Shown: positions 12,107 to 26,362 of the stretch, piece by piece | Position numbering within the stretch: position 1 is the stretch's first letter | Layout of the letters: the number at the start of each line of letters is the position of its first letter | Assembly: GCA_025786725.1 (NCBI GenBank) | Contig: JAHLTZ010000001.1 | Location: 744,001 to 808,000 of the forward strand | Direction: 5' to 3' | Source: Syncephalis fuscata | Lineage: Eukaryota > Zoopagomycota > Zoopagomycetes > Zoopagales > Piptocephalidaceae | DNA length: 64,000 nucleotides | Notes under the pieces: model-generated | The model's input: the letters and a program-made list of their open reading frames with translations, nothing else | What the model was told of the DNA's origin: nothing | Database searches by the model: none | Position numbers and translations under genes: made by a program

Positions 12107-12502
12107 GATTATTCTAGAGTAAATAAAGAAACTGGCAAGAATGTAGAATAGCAATGGTGGATTTAATTAATTGGGCACATATTAAAATTGTTGCACTACA
12201 ATGATCATACAACACAATAGTTTTAACAGATTAAACATGCTTAATATGCAATACATACTAAGTAGCAAATAACTCTCTAATACAAGGCTACTGGTGCCAA
12301 TAAACTAAACAAATTTAAACCATGTCTTTATACTAGTAATATTAGATCAATTGGGCACATATTAAGATAATAGCTAATATTAATCTATAGATAATTAATA
12401 CTACTTGGTGGCTTTTAATATTTATAAAGAAATTGTTTAAAAACAACATAAGCCATATATCAATCAGCGTTATTTGGCGTTCTTTTTAAATAGCCATCGT
12501 TA
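12107..12502. other. Spacer between PRP3 and the CENP-X gene
   Basis: About 400 bp of AT-rich DNA. A 16-nt sequence, AATTGGGCACATATTA, occurs twice (near 12169 and 12351), about 180 bp apart. No gene seen. Confidence 0.5.
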
Positions 12503-12959
12503 CTAAATATCAAGTATTAACTGTGGAGCAATCTTTTCTAAATGTTCTACATCCAATCGACGTGCCGATGGTTCTTGTTTTGCCTCTGCGGTCGCCCTCA
12601 TAATGGCTTCTATTACAAGTGTAAGGACAGTTGTCGATTACAATAGCCATAGCAAACAGTGCCATTACACAACTTACCCTCAGTAAATGTCATCATTAGT
12701 ACCTTAGCTGCATAAACAGCATCCTTATGAACTTTCATTATATAGAAATACGTATATAACATTAGCTATAACTAAAGTAGTCTACTGGTAGAATATATAC
12801 TTTTTGTTTGTGGATGCTGCCACACTTGTTTGAACACGTCTTGAATGACAGCCTATAATAGCCAATAGAATATAGAGATAGATGTACACGCATTTATAAA
12901 GCATTCTATTTACTCAAATAATGGCCTACCTCTTTGAATTCAACTGGTGTTGGATCCAT
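12503..12959 (-). CDS. Histone-fold protein CENP-X / MHF2
   Basis: Four small exons (12959-12930, 12852-12801, 12731-12678, 12609-12503) join in phase to an 80-aa protein, almost exactly the family length (about 80 aa). Most of the histone fold is visible: an N-terminal helix (VEFKEAVIQDVFKQVW), a K-HKDAVYAAKVLMMTF helix and a C-terminal signature RLDVEHLEKIAPQLILDI. That signature matches the terminal motif of CENP-X/Stra13/Mhf2 closely. With CENP-S/MHF1 it forms the DNA-binding MHF tetramer, which acts both at the CCAN and with FANCM/Mph1 at stalled forks. An in-frame upstream ATG (13024) would add a hydrophobic extension not typical of the family, so 12959 is preferred. Confidence 0.88.
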
Positions 12960-13392
12960 ACGCGATATGAAATTGTAGAGTAATAGGTTTAGAAACAATA
13001 AAAAACGTAAAACAAAATACGTCATGTCAACGCGTCCACTTTTCTTTCTTGCCATTCTTCATGTTCGCCATAGCTATTGCTGAATAGACATTGTTGTCAA
13101 ATAGTTATAATAGTATACTTTATTATTAAAATCCTTGAGTACTGACTATCATTGCTTTAAACATACAACAATTGACGCGTGTTTTATTTAATCTTTTTTT
13201 GATACATATTGGTTTATTGTGTTCATTTTTCGATTTTTACTTACTTTTTGTTTTTCATTGGGTGTGTGCGTGTAATAATCTTTTTCTGTTTACTACTCTG
13301 GCGGTTGATTCAACATTTTCCTACTCTTTTACAGAACGGTTTAGTACACATACAAACACATACGCGTAAACAGATCCCGGTCAAGTAATACC
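12960..13392. promoter_or_regulatory. Divergent promoter region CENP-X / WD40 gene
   Basis: A 433-bp spacer between two divergently transcribed genes. T-rich and pyrimidine tracts occur on both sides. No specific element is recognised, so the role is inferred from gene orientation only. Confidence 0.4.
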
Positions 13393-15824
13393 ATGGCCAA
13401 TACACGTACCAGCAAGGTAGGCGCAGTTGTAGTAATATATACAAAATGACCATTACTGGAATAAGAATTAATGACTTCTGTAGCGTCAGAGCAAAATAGC
13501 CGAACATTTCGTTGATGTGGACATTATTGACATGCTAGAGGATGAGCTTGTACCGAGTTCGGGAGACGACTTTGTTGACAGTGCAATAACGACGACAACG
13601 AAAGATAGTGAAGATAATGAGAAAACGGCCACGGTCAAGGTATAATACAACTACTTTGAGCTATTTAAAACGCGTATTTCCACTATTGTTATTATTACAA
13701 CTAATCATCCATCTAAATAGAAAGTACCAAAGAAACGAGCAACTTCAGGCTATGAGCCGGCAGCTGTACGTAAACTGGCCCAAAAGTATCCTGACCAATA
13801 TTGGCAACATCATGCTGAAAGTGATTCAGGTATGGTTAATTTTGTGGATGAGCAAGAACAAGCTCTCTACTGCATCACTGAAGCTACAATTCATGACCAA
13901 GGTAAGATAATTGATATTAGTACGATAGTAACCATAATGCTAATACTAATACTAATAATGGCTTATAAATCAATATTAGGTCCTATTACGGGTATGAAAC
14001 TATCACCTGATGGCACTATGCTGGCAACATTCTGTAATGTTGGTTGTGTCAAACTATGGGATTTGGAGGACTGGCGTCTATTACGACATTTACGAGACAC
14101 TGAGGTGATAAGTGGAGTTATAATATATTGAAAGTGATCTAATAACATGTAATAACATATTAAACAATGGTAATAGGAACCCAATATAGATGAATTCTAT
14201 GTAGGACAGTTTACACCCAACCAGGCACATCTTATTGTGGCAGGCAAACTAAAGAACCGTGCATTTTGGTCTGAGACAGATGACGATAATCATATTATGT
14301 CGACACCCATTAAAGTACATACTAATAGGCAGTTAATTGAAATATCTAATGATTGTATTAATGGTAATTAGATATTTGACATTGTATCAGGCCAGGTGGT
14401 AGTCAAATTGGAAGGACACGAAGAGGAGGTGATTTGTGTTAAATTGATTGAATTTCAGGGTGACAATTATATTATATCGACAAGTCAAGATGGTTATATT
14501 ATTAAATGGAAAATGGAAAAGGATTGGTGGTAAGTATGAGATGGTAGAGAATGTAAACTTGATTTATAATAACTAACCAATATGAATATATATATAAATA
14601 TATATATATATACAAATTATAGTACGGTAATAGAACATACTCAAATGAAGGATGGCATAACATGTATGGCATTCACCGTTTCGTTTTTACCACATACGGG
14701 CAACAAATACTTTTTAGCTGCTTGTGATGATGGTGTAAAATTATTTGATTTTGAGGCGGCACGGGTAAGTTAATGAGGGAGAGAGAGTTGATGGTAAGCT
14801 GTATATATGTTATTAATAGACAAAGAGTCGATCTATTTGAATCAGCGATAAATATAAGGAAAAAGAATAAAAGACATGCTTATTGATGCTAGATTACGTA
14901 TATATATATACATATACATATACATATAAATACATATAGGTTATTCAAACGTTCGATAATCTCTATTCATCCTATTGTGACTGTGGTAAATTTATTAATT
15001 GTGTCGATATGCCCTACGACGATACTGGTAAACGGCCATACGAGTATTTTATTACACGAGGTGTAGAGCTATTAGATTCGGAGGACTGCACCCTGAGTAC
15101 GTATGCCGCCGTGTCAATAGCACCGCTGACTCGATGCTATCCGTGTAGCCTCGCGACCCAACTCGGTAATTCTACATAAACTAGTGTATCCCACCACAAA
15201 GGGCGGCGTATTTAAATTGGTCGAAGAGAAGCGTTATCAACATGAAGAGTAGGATGATATACCAACAATGAAAACAAGCTAGTAATAACGTCAATGCTTA
15301 GGTATCACTCGAATTCCTGGCTGGTCAAGACCTCTTCGAATGGCCGATTTATACTAGCACCCACACTGAACGGACAGGTGTTTGTATTTGATATTCGATC
15401 TGGAAAGGTTTTGGCAGTGCTTAAAGACTGTGAAGGTAAGAATAATACAAATTGATCGGTTCTCTTGATACTAGCCATTTATTAGAACGAGAGATGCGTG
15501 ACGTGCTATTACATCCAACTCGACCGCTAATATTTACAAGCAGTGATGGTAAGTAGAACAATAAAGCGTTGTTATGGTACTTAATTCTATAACACTATAT
15601 GGGATTATGTCATATGTTTAGATGGAACGGTTAAGGTTTATACGCAAAAAGATTCAATTATCAATGCTACAGATGCTGAAAAAGATGCATTAGCAGAGAC
15701 GATGAAAAGCGTAAATATTAGTCAGGATACAAAAGCTAATGGCGCGGAAACATCGGTCGATATCGATGGCGATACAGGAACAGCAATGAGTGAAGACTCG
15801 GAACATAACATTAATGTCGTATAG
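13393..15824 (+). CDS. WD40-repeat beta-propeller protein
   Basis: About twelve exons, all phase-consistent, give roughly 520 aa from MANTRTSK. After an acidic N-terminus (to ~residue 60) and a short helical segment (AAVRKLAQKYPDQYWQHH), WD40 blades are visible: GPITGMKLSPDG...CVKLWDLEDW; IKIFDIVSGQVVVKLEGH; YIISTSQDGYIIKWKME; KYFLAACDDGVKLFDFE; APTLNGQVFVFDIRSGKV; and FTSSDDGTVKVY. The C-terminus is Asp/Glu-rich. The motif YCDCGKFINCVDMP between blades is distinctive. The protein appears to belong to a conserved eukaryotic WD40 family, but I cannot assign a name. The role is probably as a scaffold in a nuclear or chromatin complex, an inference from the acidic tails only. The intron at about 15097-15156 restores the frame where the sequence otherwise stops. 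Confidence 0.8.
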
Positions 15825-16029
15825 CACGATACAAAAATTATTAATAAAATTAGTTTGTTGTTATTGCTATTAAAGGGTGCTTAAGATACACAAAGGGGAA
15901 ATGATGTGGTGACCAAACACCGCGTAACTGTTCTCCTTTATTATTGTGAATGTATTTTACATGTAGAACCAATACTTTTTTTTGTTAGATCGGATTGTTG
16001 TAAAAGTTAAAAATTAATCGTATTCAAAC

Positions 16030-16944
16030 ATGTGGACAATGATTCGGTCTTGTTTTATGCCATCGGAAACGTGTGAGCTAGCATTGGAACTTGGTCTGGA
16101 GGAACCTTTTGGACAACGACTAAAGCAGTACTTGATGCCATCATTGTTATGTTGTAGTTCAAATGTCGAAAATGAGGGGTATATCCAACTAACTTGTAAC
16201 GATCAATATGAGTACGCCTACGATGAAGATCCAGTATTTGAGCGTTTTATAGCATCGATGAATATAGATAATAGTAATCATAGTAATAATAATAGCAGTA
16301 ATGACAATAATAGTAGTAATGACAGTAACGACAACAACGATAATGAAGAAGATAATGAAGCTAATACTAGTTATTATGGCAGTATTCTTTGTGGTCAATT
16401 ATTTGGTTTATTAAGCACCGGCTGTTATAAAATACAACAGCGTAGATATAGAAGATGTAATACTGAATTAGATCAAATATTTAATGAAGAAATAGACGTC
16501 ATTGATAAAGAAGTCTGGCTACTGCTTAAGGAAGAAGAAGAAAATGAAAATCTTATTAATACACCGCCTCAACTAAATCGACAGAATATGGATGACTTTC
16601 AATGTTGGCTGGACACTCAAGCCGTAGTAAGTGTAATTAGATTAGCATTTTATGTATACTTATTATTCTACAATAATAACAACAACAACAATAATAAGGA
16701 CACCTGTCTTTCGGTAAAGCCATATAAAAGCAGTTCTAGATCATTCTCATTACCGTTATTATGTATGGAGAAACAACCAGATTTGATATCAAGTGATGCT
16801 AGCAGTATTAATATAACTAGTACAGATATCTGTTTAACTTCTACAACTAGTGTTTATAATAGAGAGTTTAGTCTAGATTCATTATCGCTAAAGAAAGTGG
16901 CTGATTTTCAAGTATTTTCAAATACTCTAAACACATCAACATGA
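16030..16944 (+). CDS. Hypothetical Asn-rich protein
   Basis: Open frame of 304 aa starting MWTMIRSCFMPSETCELALE. The N-terminal 75 residues look globular. A long Asn/Ser/Asp tract (about 77-112), an acidic stretch (KEEEENEN), a second Asn run and a Ser/Thr-rich tail follow. No domain is recognised. The segment at about 16627-16696 begins GTAAGT and ends AATAATAAG, so it could be an in-frame intron. Removing it would delete a hydrophobic and poly-Asn stretch and join QAV to DTCLSVKPY. It is convergent with the BUR1-like gene. Confidence 0.55.
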   Translation: MWTMIRSCFMPSETCELALELGLEEPFGQRLKQYLMPSLLCCSSNVENEGYIQLTCNDQYEYAYDEDPVFERFIASMNIDNSNHSNNNSSNDNNSSNDSNDNNDNEEDNEANTSYYGSILCGQLFGLLSTGCYKIQQRRYRRCNTELDQIFNEEIDVIDKEVWLLLKEEEENENLINTPPQLNRQNMDDFQCWLDTQAVVSVIRLAFYVYLLFYNNNNNNNNKDTCLSVKPYKSSSRSFSLPLLCMEKQPDLISSDASSINITSTDICLTSTTSVYNREFSLDSLSLKKVADFQVFSNTLNTST

Positions 16945-17171
16945 TATCAATGATTAATTTATTGAATAATAGCAAATTATTAAATAAATAAACTAAATAA
17001 ACTTCATATTGTTATGATAGTCTTTAAATACAGTAATAAAATGAATGTTATTAATAACACAGCACGAATAAAGGTAAAGCATTGCTATTCCTTCATTTCT
17101 TTTGCAAAATACACATTTTGTTATTGTCTCATAATACAAATCCAATTTATAAAAATGAATAATAAACGGAA

Positions 17172-19564
17172 TTAACGTCGGGCCGCTGCCTTTTCTTTCT
17201 TTGCTCGTTCCTTATCAATCTCGTGTACAGCCGGCAATGGTTGTAGACTAAAGTGCAAGTTAGATATACAGATATGGTCTTTTTACTACGAATCTTTCTT
17301 GTCCTACTTACCTTGATGGGTCAAGACTGCCGCGTTCATTAATAAAATAAGGCAAGCAAAGTGCATCCATGGCTGTGACACGTTTGGCCGGATCCAGTGC
17401 TAATAGCTGCTCAAGTAGCTCAAAGGCATCTTCTTGTGGTACACGCCATTTGGCTTTATTAATACCAGTGCCAGCTGCACGATTTCTACATTATTTAATT
17501 ATTATCATTGGCATCGAATGCTTAGTATAATTATTTTATTAAAACTACATGTCGTAAACCTACCTTTCAATGATTAGTTTTTCAATCGATTTACGCATTT
17601 GCGGCTGCCCCTCCGACTGTGGCTTAAGTGATTTCCACAGTGGCAAGTGTTGCCAGCGTTGTTCCAATTCTTGATCCGGTGTACCGCGGTACGTCCATAT
17701 CTTTGTGACTTGATCGGCATCGGTAATGCCTGGCATAAGTGCTTCACGTATCATCATTTCGCCAAATACACAGCTAATTGATTGGTTAATTATGGTATTT
17801 ACATGTTTGTAGAGTTATTATCTTTATGCTCACCCTACACTCCAAATATCAATTGCTCGGGTGTATTGATCATCGCCTAGAAACAGTTCTGGTGCTCGAT
17901 ACCACCGAGTAACGACCGACATCGTGTAGCGTCTATTATGCTCATCTGGATCTACCGGCCGGGCAAGACCAAGATCGGCAATTTTAAGCTCTCCTTTACC
18001 GCTAATTAATAGATTGGCCGCTATTAAAACAATAAACAATATATTAATCTATCGATTAGCTACCATTCCTATTGTTTGCCCTTTAGTAATACCTACTTTT
18101 TATGTCACGATGTATAATATTGTTCTACAATCGCGAAACACACTGATGAACTGTCTATAATGCTGTAGTAACAAATAAACTTACACAGTGTAAATAGGCA
18201 AGCCCTTCTAGTAGTTGTTTCATCAATATCTTTACATCCTGCTGCATCAGAATAAAGTTTTCGTTTGCTAGCACGCCGGCCAAGTCCGATTGCATGTATG
18301 GGAATGCCATGTAGTATATACTCTTCTCGTTCTTCATACGGTCACCTAATTATGGGTATTATAAGTAAGTACAACTTCAATCACATCCAAATAGGTTTTC
18401 TTTTCTTTTCTTTTAAACTAACCTCGCACAATAGCCATACCCAGTAATTCAATGACATTCTTATGATTTAACGATTTAAGAATCTTGATTTCACGAATAG
18501 CCGTAATTGGCAACTAAATACAATTATGATTATTATACATTCTATCATTTAGACTGTGATCTAGTCACAGTGAAACACGCACATCAGGTCGATTAATACC
18601 GTTATCGCGATCTATAATAATACGTTTAAGAGCCACTTCATCGCCTGTCTTTTTATTACGACCCTGTAGTACCACACTATTAGTGTAATTAATAATTAGT
18701 TAGATGTTGCTTATTATTTATATCTAAAGTATCGGCTTACCCAAATGTACCAGCACCCACGCGATTACTTTCAGTAAAATCAAAATCATCCACCGAAAAT
18801 GCACCCATTAACGAAATATTACCAAACCGAGTCTTTGGTTTACGTATATTAGATGTTTCAAGCGCTTTACGTGCTTCTTGAACTCGTGCATCAAGTAATT
18901 CGCCATCTCGTGCAATCGCTGCCTCTTGAAGATGACGAGCTCTTTTTCCATCTGAACGTTTTCCACTACCACCTGTACCTGGATCAACATCATTGGCCGT
19001 ACGTTTTGCGCTCATTGATCGTGACCGTTGATCAGAACGCGACTCGAGATGTGCTGGTCCATTATGGCGATGTCCACTTCGATTAGCCGATGACGAATAG
19101 CCATGAGGACTAACAAGTCGTGAGTGACTATTACTGCCACCATTATTATTATAACGATGGTGGTGATGATGGCTGTGGTCATTGGCACCGCCATTGTTGC
19201 TATGGTTGTTATAACGAGATCGTCCATAGCCTTCACGTTCATGGTTTATTTCTGAATGTGAACGTGACATTGAATTATAGCGTCGATCGCTATAGTGACC
19301 ACCAGCGCTAAAATTGCCACTTGAGCGCGTACCAGACAAATGACCATCATCAGATAGTGGTGGTGGCGGCGGTGGAGCACCACTTGGCGGCTTTGGAAAC
19401 TCATCAGAGGGCATACACTCGCCTGGTTCCAGCTCGCCTTCTTCGCGATCTTCTTCACTTACTACCGATTGACTATCGGCAGTACTTAGAATCGATTTAT
19501 CCTGCGCCGATGCAGCATCATCGCCTTCTACTGCGCTATTAACGGCAACTAAAGACGATGACAT
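17172..19564 (-). CDS. Cyclin-dependent kinase, BUR1/CDK9 type
   Basis: About nine exons and roughly 610 aa. The first ~260 residues are disordered, with acidic ([13 protein letters not shown]), Pro-rich, His-rich and Ser/Arg-rich tracts. The kinase domain follows: [13 protein letters not shown] glycine loop, VALKRI catalytic Lys, PITAIRE cyclin-binding helix, IIHRDIKAAN catalytic loop, DLG metal motif (DFG variant), T-loop ending [15 protein letters not shown], and [17 protein letters not shown] near the end. [25 protein letters not shown] and DIWSVGCVF match Bur1/Cdk9 best. With a Bur2/cyclin T-type partner this kinase phosphorylates Spt5 and the RNA polymerase II CTD during elongation. The long N-terminal extension is more usual in CDK12/Ctk1, so that is the alternative. 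Confidence 0.88.
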
Positions 19565-20212
19565 GCTATGGATGATTGAGTAATTCTGTATTGATCTAGT
19601 TGGATTTGAATAAGATCGAATCAGTCCCGTGTCCGTCTATCTATTATATGTCAGTGTAGAAAAGGCTAATCTGGCACTAGAAGTACTTTTGAATAACCGT
19701 TGACTAATAACGTAGCACTAGATAAAGAAGAAGAAAGAAGAATAAGAGTAACAGATAGATCGATCAAGATTGATAGATAGAGGAAGAAAGCAAGCAAGCA
19801 AGTAGACGAGATGTACAGTGATTATTACCCACACACACACACACACACACCCAGATGAATAAAAAGTAATTATTGGGGGATATTAATAGTAATAGGAACA
19901 ATAATAAAGATTATTGATGGATTAACAATGTTCATTTCGGTGTTTAATTTCACTTGGCGGCAATATCTCGAAACGTCAACATTGGTGGCTATTTTTTACT
20001 CTCTTTCTTTCTTGATTCATTTTCTCTCTTTACCGTAAGCTCTTTCTTCCACTCTTCCACTCGATCTCTTACTGGCCAATTAGGCACGTGTGTACAGGTA
20101 AATAATATCTGTTGTTCTTATTATTACTATTGTTATGTTGACTCGTTTTGCTGACTCTTTTCTATACACGTTTAACTAGCCTGTCGATTGATTATAACCA
20201 ACCACTTTTACA
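19565..20212. promoter_or_regulatory. Divergent promoter region BUR1 / ProRS
   Basis: A 648-bp spacer between divergent genes. It includes purine-rich tracts (AAGAAGAAGAAAGAAG near 19722), a (CA)10 microsatellite at about 19830-19850 and pyrimidine tracts upstream of the ProRS start. A candidate intron-like GTAAAT...AG pattern near 20098-20179 could be a 5'UTR intron of ProRS. Confidence 0.4.
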
Positions 20213-22881
<2,669 letters not shown>

Positions 22882-22962
22882 ATGTTTTATTCGATAATAA
22901 TGACATTGAATAAATAAATAATTATAATCGACTATTATTAATTAGTTTATTTATTGCACAAT

Positions 22963-23892
22963 TTATCGTCGTGTTGTCTTTTTCATTGCTTTCACGCCTT
23001 TACTACCTCGATCGGCTGCTCGGTCAAGAAATGCTTGCTTTTCCAAATATCTAATTAATAAATAGTTCATTACTATTAAAATGGCTATATTTACAATTTA
23101 TCATTCTTTTTATTACTAACCCATCCTTATTGACAAAGGTTAGTTCATCTCGAATACCTTCACGATCAACAAACGAATCCCAGTCAGATTTTGAACACTC
23201 GAGTGTATTGGTATGCGCGGCTTTTTTGTTCTAACTATCTGAGCTGCTTCTGACTTGCCCAAATACGATGCGATAATATCCTCTCTATTCTTGCGTCGTC
23301 GTCCATGTTTAGCACTGCTTTTTTGTTGTTGTGCATTTGGTATAGCCGCTGTTACTGTTGGTTCATTTTTAGTCTCGTCTGTACTATTAGTGGATGTTGT
23401 TGTTGTCTCTGTTATTATATCTGTTGCTGTTGTTGTTGACGATGACGCTTTTAAAGCATCAACATTATTTTCATTAGAAGAGATGGTGTTGGTTGTATCA
23501 AGTGTATGAATTGGGCTATCCCCTTCTTTTACAGTATTATTAGATTTGCTATCATTTGGTATTGCTGCTATCTTTGTTGCAGTGCTATTTCCCATAGCAA
23601 GCCATGCTTCTTGGACACGATTACGACGCTCATTCGTTAATTCTGCCGTTTCTCTAGTAGATTAAGGTAAGATTGTAATTTATACTTGGATTGCGCCTTT
23701 TGCCTGACAGTAACTTACACGATCTGTTCTGTATCTGTTTCGTTTTCGCTTATTTCGTCATTAGATAGATCTGAAGCTAATATAGTTAGTAGATTGCTAT
23801 GCTTTTCATTACTTTAGTTCAGTACCTGGCTTGTAGTCTGAGTCGTTGGATTCAGAATCGGTATTTTGATCATGAGCAAAGTAAGTAGACAT
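22963..23892 (-). CDS. SWC5: SWR1-complex subunit Swc5 / BCNT-domain protein (frame broken)
   Basis: Five exons start MSTYFAHDQNTDSESNDSDY. An acidic N-terminus, an ETAELTNERRNRVQEAW helix, a long Thr/Asn-rich linker and a C-terminal BCNT domain are visible. The BCNT part reads KSDWDSFVDREGIRDEL, then GYLEKQAFLDRA, with a basic tail. Swc5 promotes ATP-dependent exchange of H2A.Z by SWR1. The frame entering the BCNT domain is lost at a TTTT run (plus strand 23189-23192). One additional base would connect IPIHSSVQ to the conserved DWDSFVD block, so this looks like a 1-nt deletion. A separate artefactual reading continues to 23140. Confidence 0.85.
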
Positions 23893-24556
23893 GTTGGCCA
23901 ATAAGAAAATGACGACACATCAAAATGTGTTATTTTATATGTGACGTTCTATCTTGGACACTACAGTAATTGTTATATATATATATATACTTTAGAAGTA
24001 ATTAAATACAATCAGTGTATTTCATTTTAGATTAATAAATTATATAATACAATTTAAGAAGAGAGGCACTTTTAAAGTCATAACTTACAGTTACATCTTT
24101 AATATGAATAGAAAATAAACGTTATGAGCGCATAATCTACACTGGATTATGTCTCTAAAAGTAAGCAATTATAAAATGACAGTAAATGACTTGGATGCAT
24201 GGTGACTTGAGTGCTAGCAATAAAGAATAATTAGCTGCTATATAAATAATTTATTAAACAAAAGTTCATATACTACTATTCGTTTAATAATCAATATGTC
24301 ATTTTAATTTATACAAAAAATTGCTGAATGTTTATTATATTATATAAACCTTAAAAATATTATTCAAAATGCTGTGTTAAATAATTAGTATCATGTATGT
24401 ATAATAAAAATCTAATGATTAAAGGTTGAATTGAATATACCAAAAAATTGGCGATATTTCAAATTTACTAATAATACAGTTTTCTAAAATAAATATTATT
24501 TATTGAATAAGATGAAATAAACAGAATTTAATATTCAGTGCAGTGTTGTTTTCTAA
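23893..24556. other. AT-rich intergenic region
   Basis: Contains a (TA)n run near 23975-23990. No gene seen. Confidence 0.5.
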
Positions 24557-26089
24557 TTAGTATGAAACTTTTAATGCTGATCCATTGTCATTTTGGGATT
24601 TAAGCCATAGGTTATACGCTTCTTTACGTAACGGTTCGAAACGAGGCCGCTTCAATTTGTGTAATATTACTTTGCATGTACGACCCAATGGAGTAATATC
24701 TTTTTGAAGCATTTCTTTCCATAGCCGCTCAGCATGATTCCAATGGATACGGGTCCAGCAGGCGTATTTAATCAACAGATGGTAGGTGTAAGCGTCAGGC
24801 GCAATGCTATTTTGTTGCATTCGCTCTAGTAGTGCCAGATGTACTTCAAACTCTGCCTTATACTGTGCTGCTATAAACTCGTTAAAAGTGGAGACATTTG
24901 GTAGGATTGGTAATGTACCATCAGGAGGTTGGATTGATTCAGTTAACAGTCGGTAGATTCGTGTAGCGCCCTCAATATCACCAGCCCGTTTATAAGCACG
25001 AATGGCACGATTAAAAGTGTGTACTGTTGGAGGTGGTAAAGGGAATTCCGGTTCTGCCATTCGGTTAGCTGACCGTGATTGGCTTTTAAACTTGCTACGT
25101 GAATTAGTGCCGTTTGCTGCAGTTTTCCTTTCGCTATCATTTGAATTGACGGCTAATTCGGATACAAGCAGCGTCTCAAATCCCTTATAGCCATTTGTTT
25201 CTAGCCGTTGTCGCAACAAACGAGTCGTGCCTTCTGGATGTCCAACCAGACCTTGTAAATCACCGAGTAAATCGTAGGTTAAGCTGTCTGGTGCCACGCC
25301 TTGCTGATGCATCTCCCGTACAATCTTATAACACATCACGACGGCACGGGTACGTACATGTGCATCTAAACGAGCATTCCATGCAAACAGACTAGGTTGC
25401 CAGCTATTATTCGTCACCATAGTTTGCCATATACGTTCCACATCAGCTACATTTCCCCGTCGGCCAAGAATTAACAGTGCAGCTGCAAAATCACGCATAT
25501 CAGGTCGATATTGATGAACAATGAAATTGTTCAGAATCTGCAATGCACGCGCACACTGAACTTCATCTATATTCGACGGTACTTCACCAACATCCTCTTC
25601 GTCTTCTGCCTTTTTCCCGCCAATAGTGCCATTTACAAAAAGATTTGACTGCATAGTAGTATTTCCCACTGTATTGCATAGTGCACGCAGTAGACGTGAA
25701 TGATCTTCCGCTTTAAGTTGAGACAAAAAGCCTGTATGCTGTAGCATTGTATATAATTTCCAGGCTTCCTCAAACTGTCCACGTAGTATATAGGCACGGA
25801 ATCTTAATAAATTTTCGTTAATATCATGTTGAGGCAACAGCGCTGCACGATGATGCCGATCTGTTACTGGTGGCGCCGGTAGATCGGACGCGCCATTTAA
25901 AGTTGAGCTTTTTGGTGTTGTGCTGAGCCATTGCTTTCCAGCTGACAAAATATAGCCTGTACTAGGTAGCAGCTTATGTTGTACCTCTGCTCTCGTCGAG
26001 GTGGCAGCTAAACGCATACCAGTGCGCTGGAGTGGACGTGTAAACATACTACAAAATTGGCGATAGCCAGAAAAAAGAAAATCCCACAA
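24557..26089 (-). CDS. Pentatricopeptide-repeat protein, probably mitochondrial
   Basis: Intronless ORF of 510 aa, unusual in this intron-rich window. The N-terminus is basic and Ser/Thr-rich (MFTRPLQRTGMRLAATSTR from an internal Met at residue 15), like a mitochondrial presequence. PPR-type helical repeats are visible: FEEAWKLYTMLQHTGF, NVADVERIWQTMV, MCYKIVREMHQQGVAPDSLT, VHTFNRAIRAYKRAGDIEGA, STFNEFIAAQYKAEFE, LLERMQQNSIAPDAYTYHLL and HAERLWKEMLQKDITP. PPR proteins bind organellar RNA in processing or translation. The particular target is unknown. The start at 26089 or 26047 cannot be decided. Confidence 0.85.
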   Translation of the reverse strand: MWDFLFSGYRQFCSMFTRPLQRTGMRLAATSTRAEVQHKLLPSTGYILSAGKQWLSTTPKSSTLNGASDLPAPPVTDRHHRAALLPQHDINENLLRFRAYILRGQFEEAWKLYTMLQHTGFLSQLKAEDHSRLLRALCNTVGNTTMQSNLFVNGTIGGKKAEDEEDVGEVPSNIDEVQCARALQILNNFIVHQYRPDMRDFAAALLILGRRGNVADVERIWQTMVTNNSWQPSLFAWNARLDAHVRTRAVVMCYKIVREMHQQGVAPDSLTYDLLGDLQGLVGHPEGTTRLLRQRLETNGYKGFETLLVSELAVNSNDSERKTAANGTNSRSKFKSQSRSANRMAEPEFPLPPPTVHTFNRAIRAYKRAGDIEGATRIYRLLTESIQPPDGTLPILPNVSTFNEFIAAQYKAEFEVHLALLERMQQNSIAPDAYTYHLLIKYACWTRIHWNHAERLWKEMLQKDITPLGRTCKVILHKLKRPRFEPLRKEAYNLWLKSQNDNGSALKVSY

Positions 26090-26195
26090 TCCTCTCTACT
26101 ATTTCCGGTACACGCTGACCACCAGCTAGTGTGACCCGGCTTTTGCTCGATGCTCCTACGCGCACAGAGTCGCGCCTTATCTTATAAAGGCAACA

Positions 26196-26362
26196 TTAGT
26201 TTCGGCCAATGTTATCTTTCCCGTAGATGAGTCGCGCTAGTGTATCGTTATAATAGCCGCGCAGCGCTTGTCGTTGTTGTGGGCTTGTGCATCAGGCAAA
26301 TCGGCTACTGTGGCATCTGTCACCGTGTAGCCAAATTGTTCACAATTGTACACACATTCCAT
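26196..26362 (-). CDS. Possible small conserved-looking ORF (frame break)
   Basis: ATG at 26362 opens MECVYNCEQFGYTVTDATVA and continues to about DAQAH. The same frame then stops at TAG, while the neighbouring frame reads QQRQALRGYYNDTLARLIYG to a stop at 26196. The total would be about 55 aa if one base were missing near 26285. GC content is higher than in the flanks, and the ORF sits between two genes. I do not recognise a family. It may be an independent small gene or leader sequence. Confidence 0.3.

Noticed and set aside
12960-13026. N-terminal extension of CENP-X from an upstream in-frame ATG
   Set aside because: It adds a hydrophobic stretch absent from the family. The downstream start gives the normal family length.
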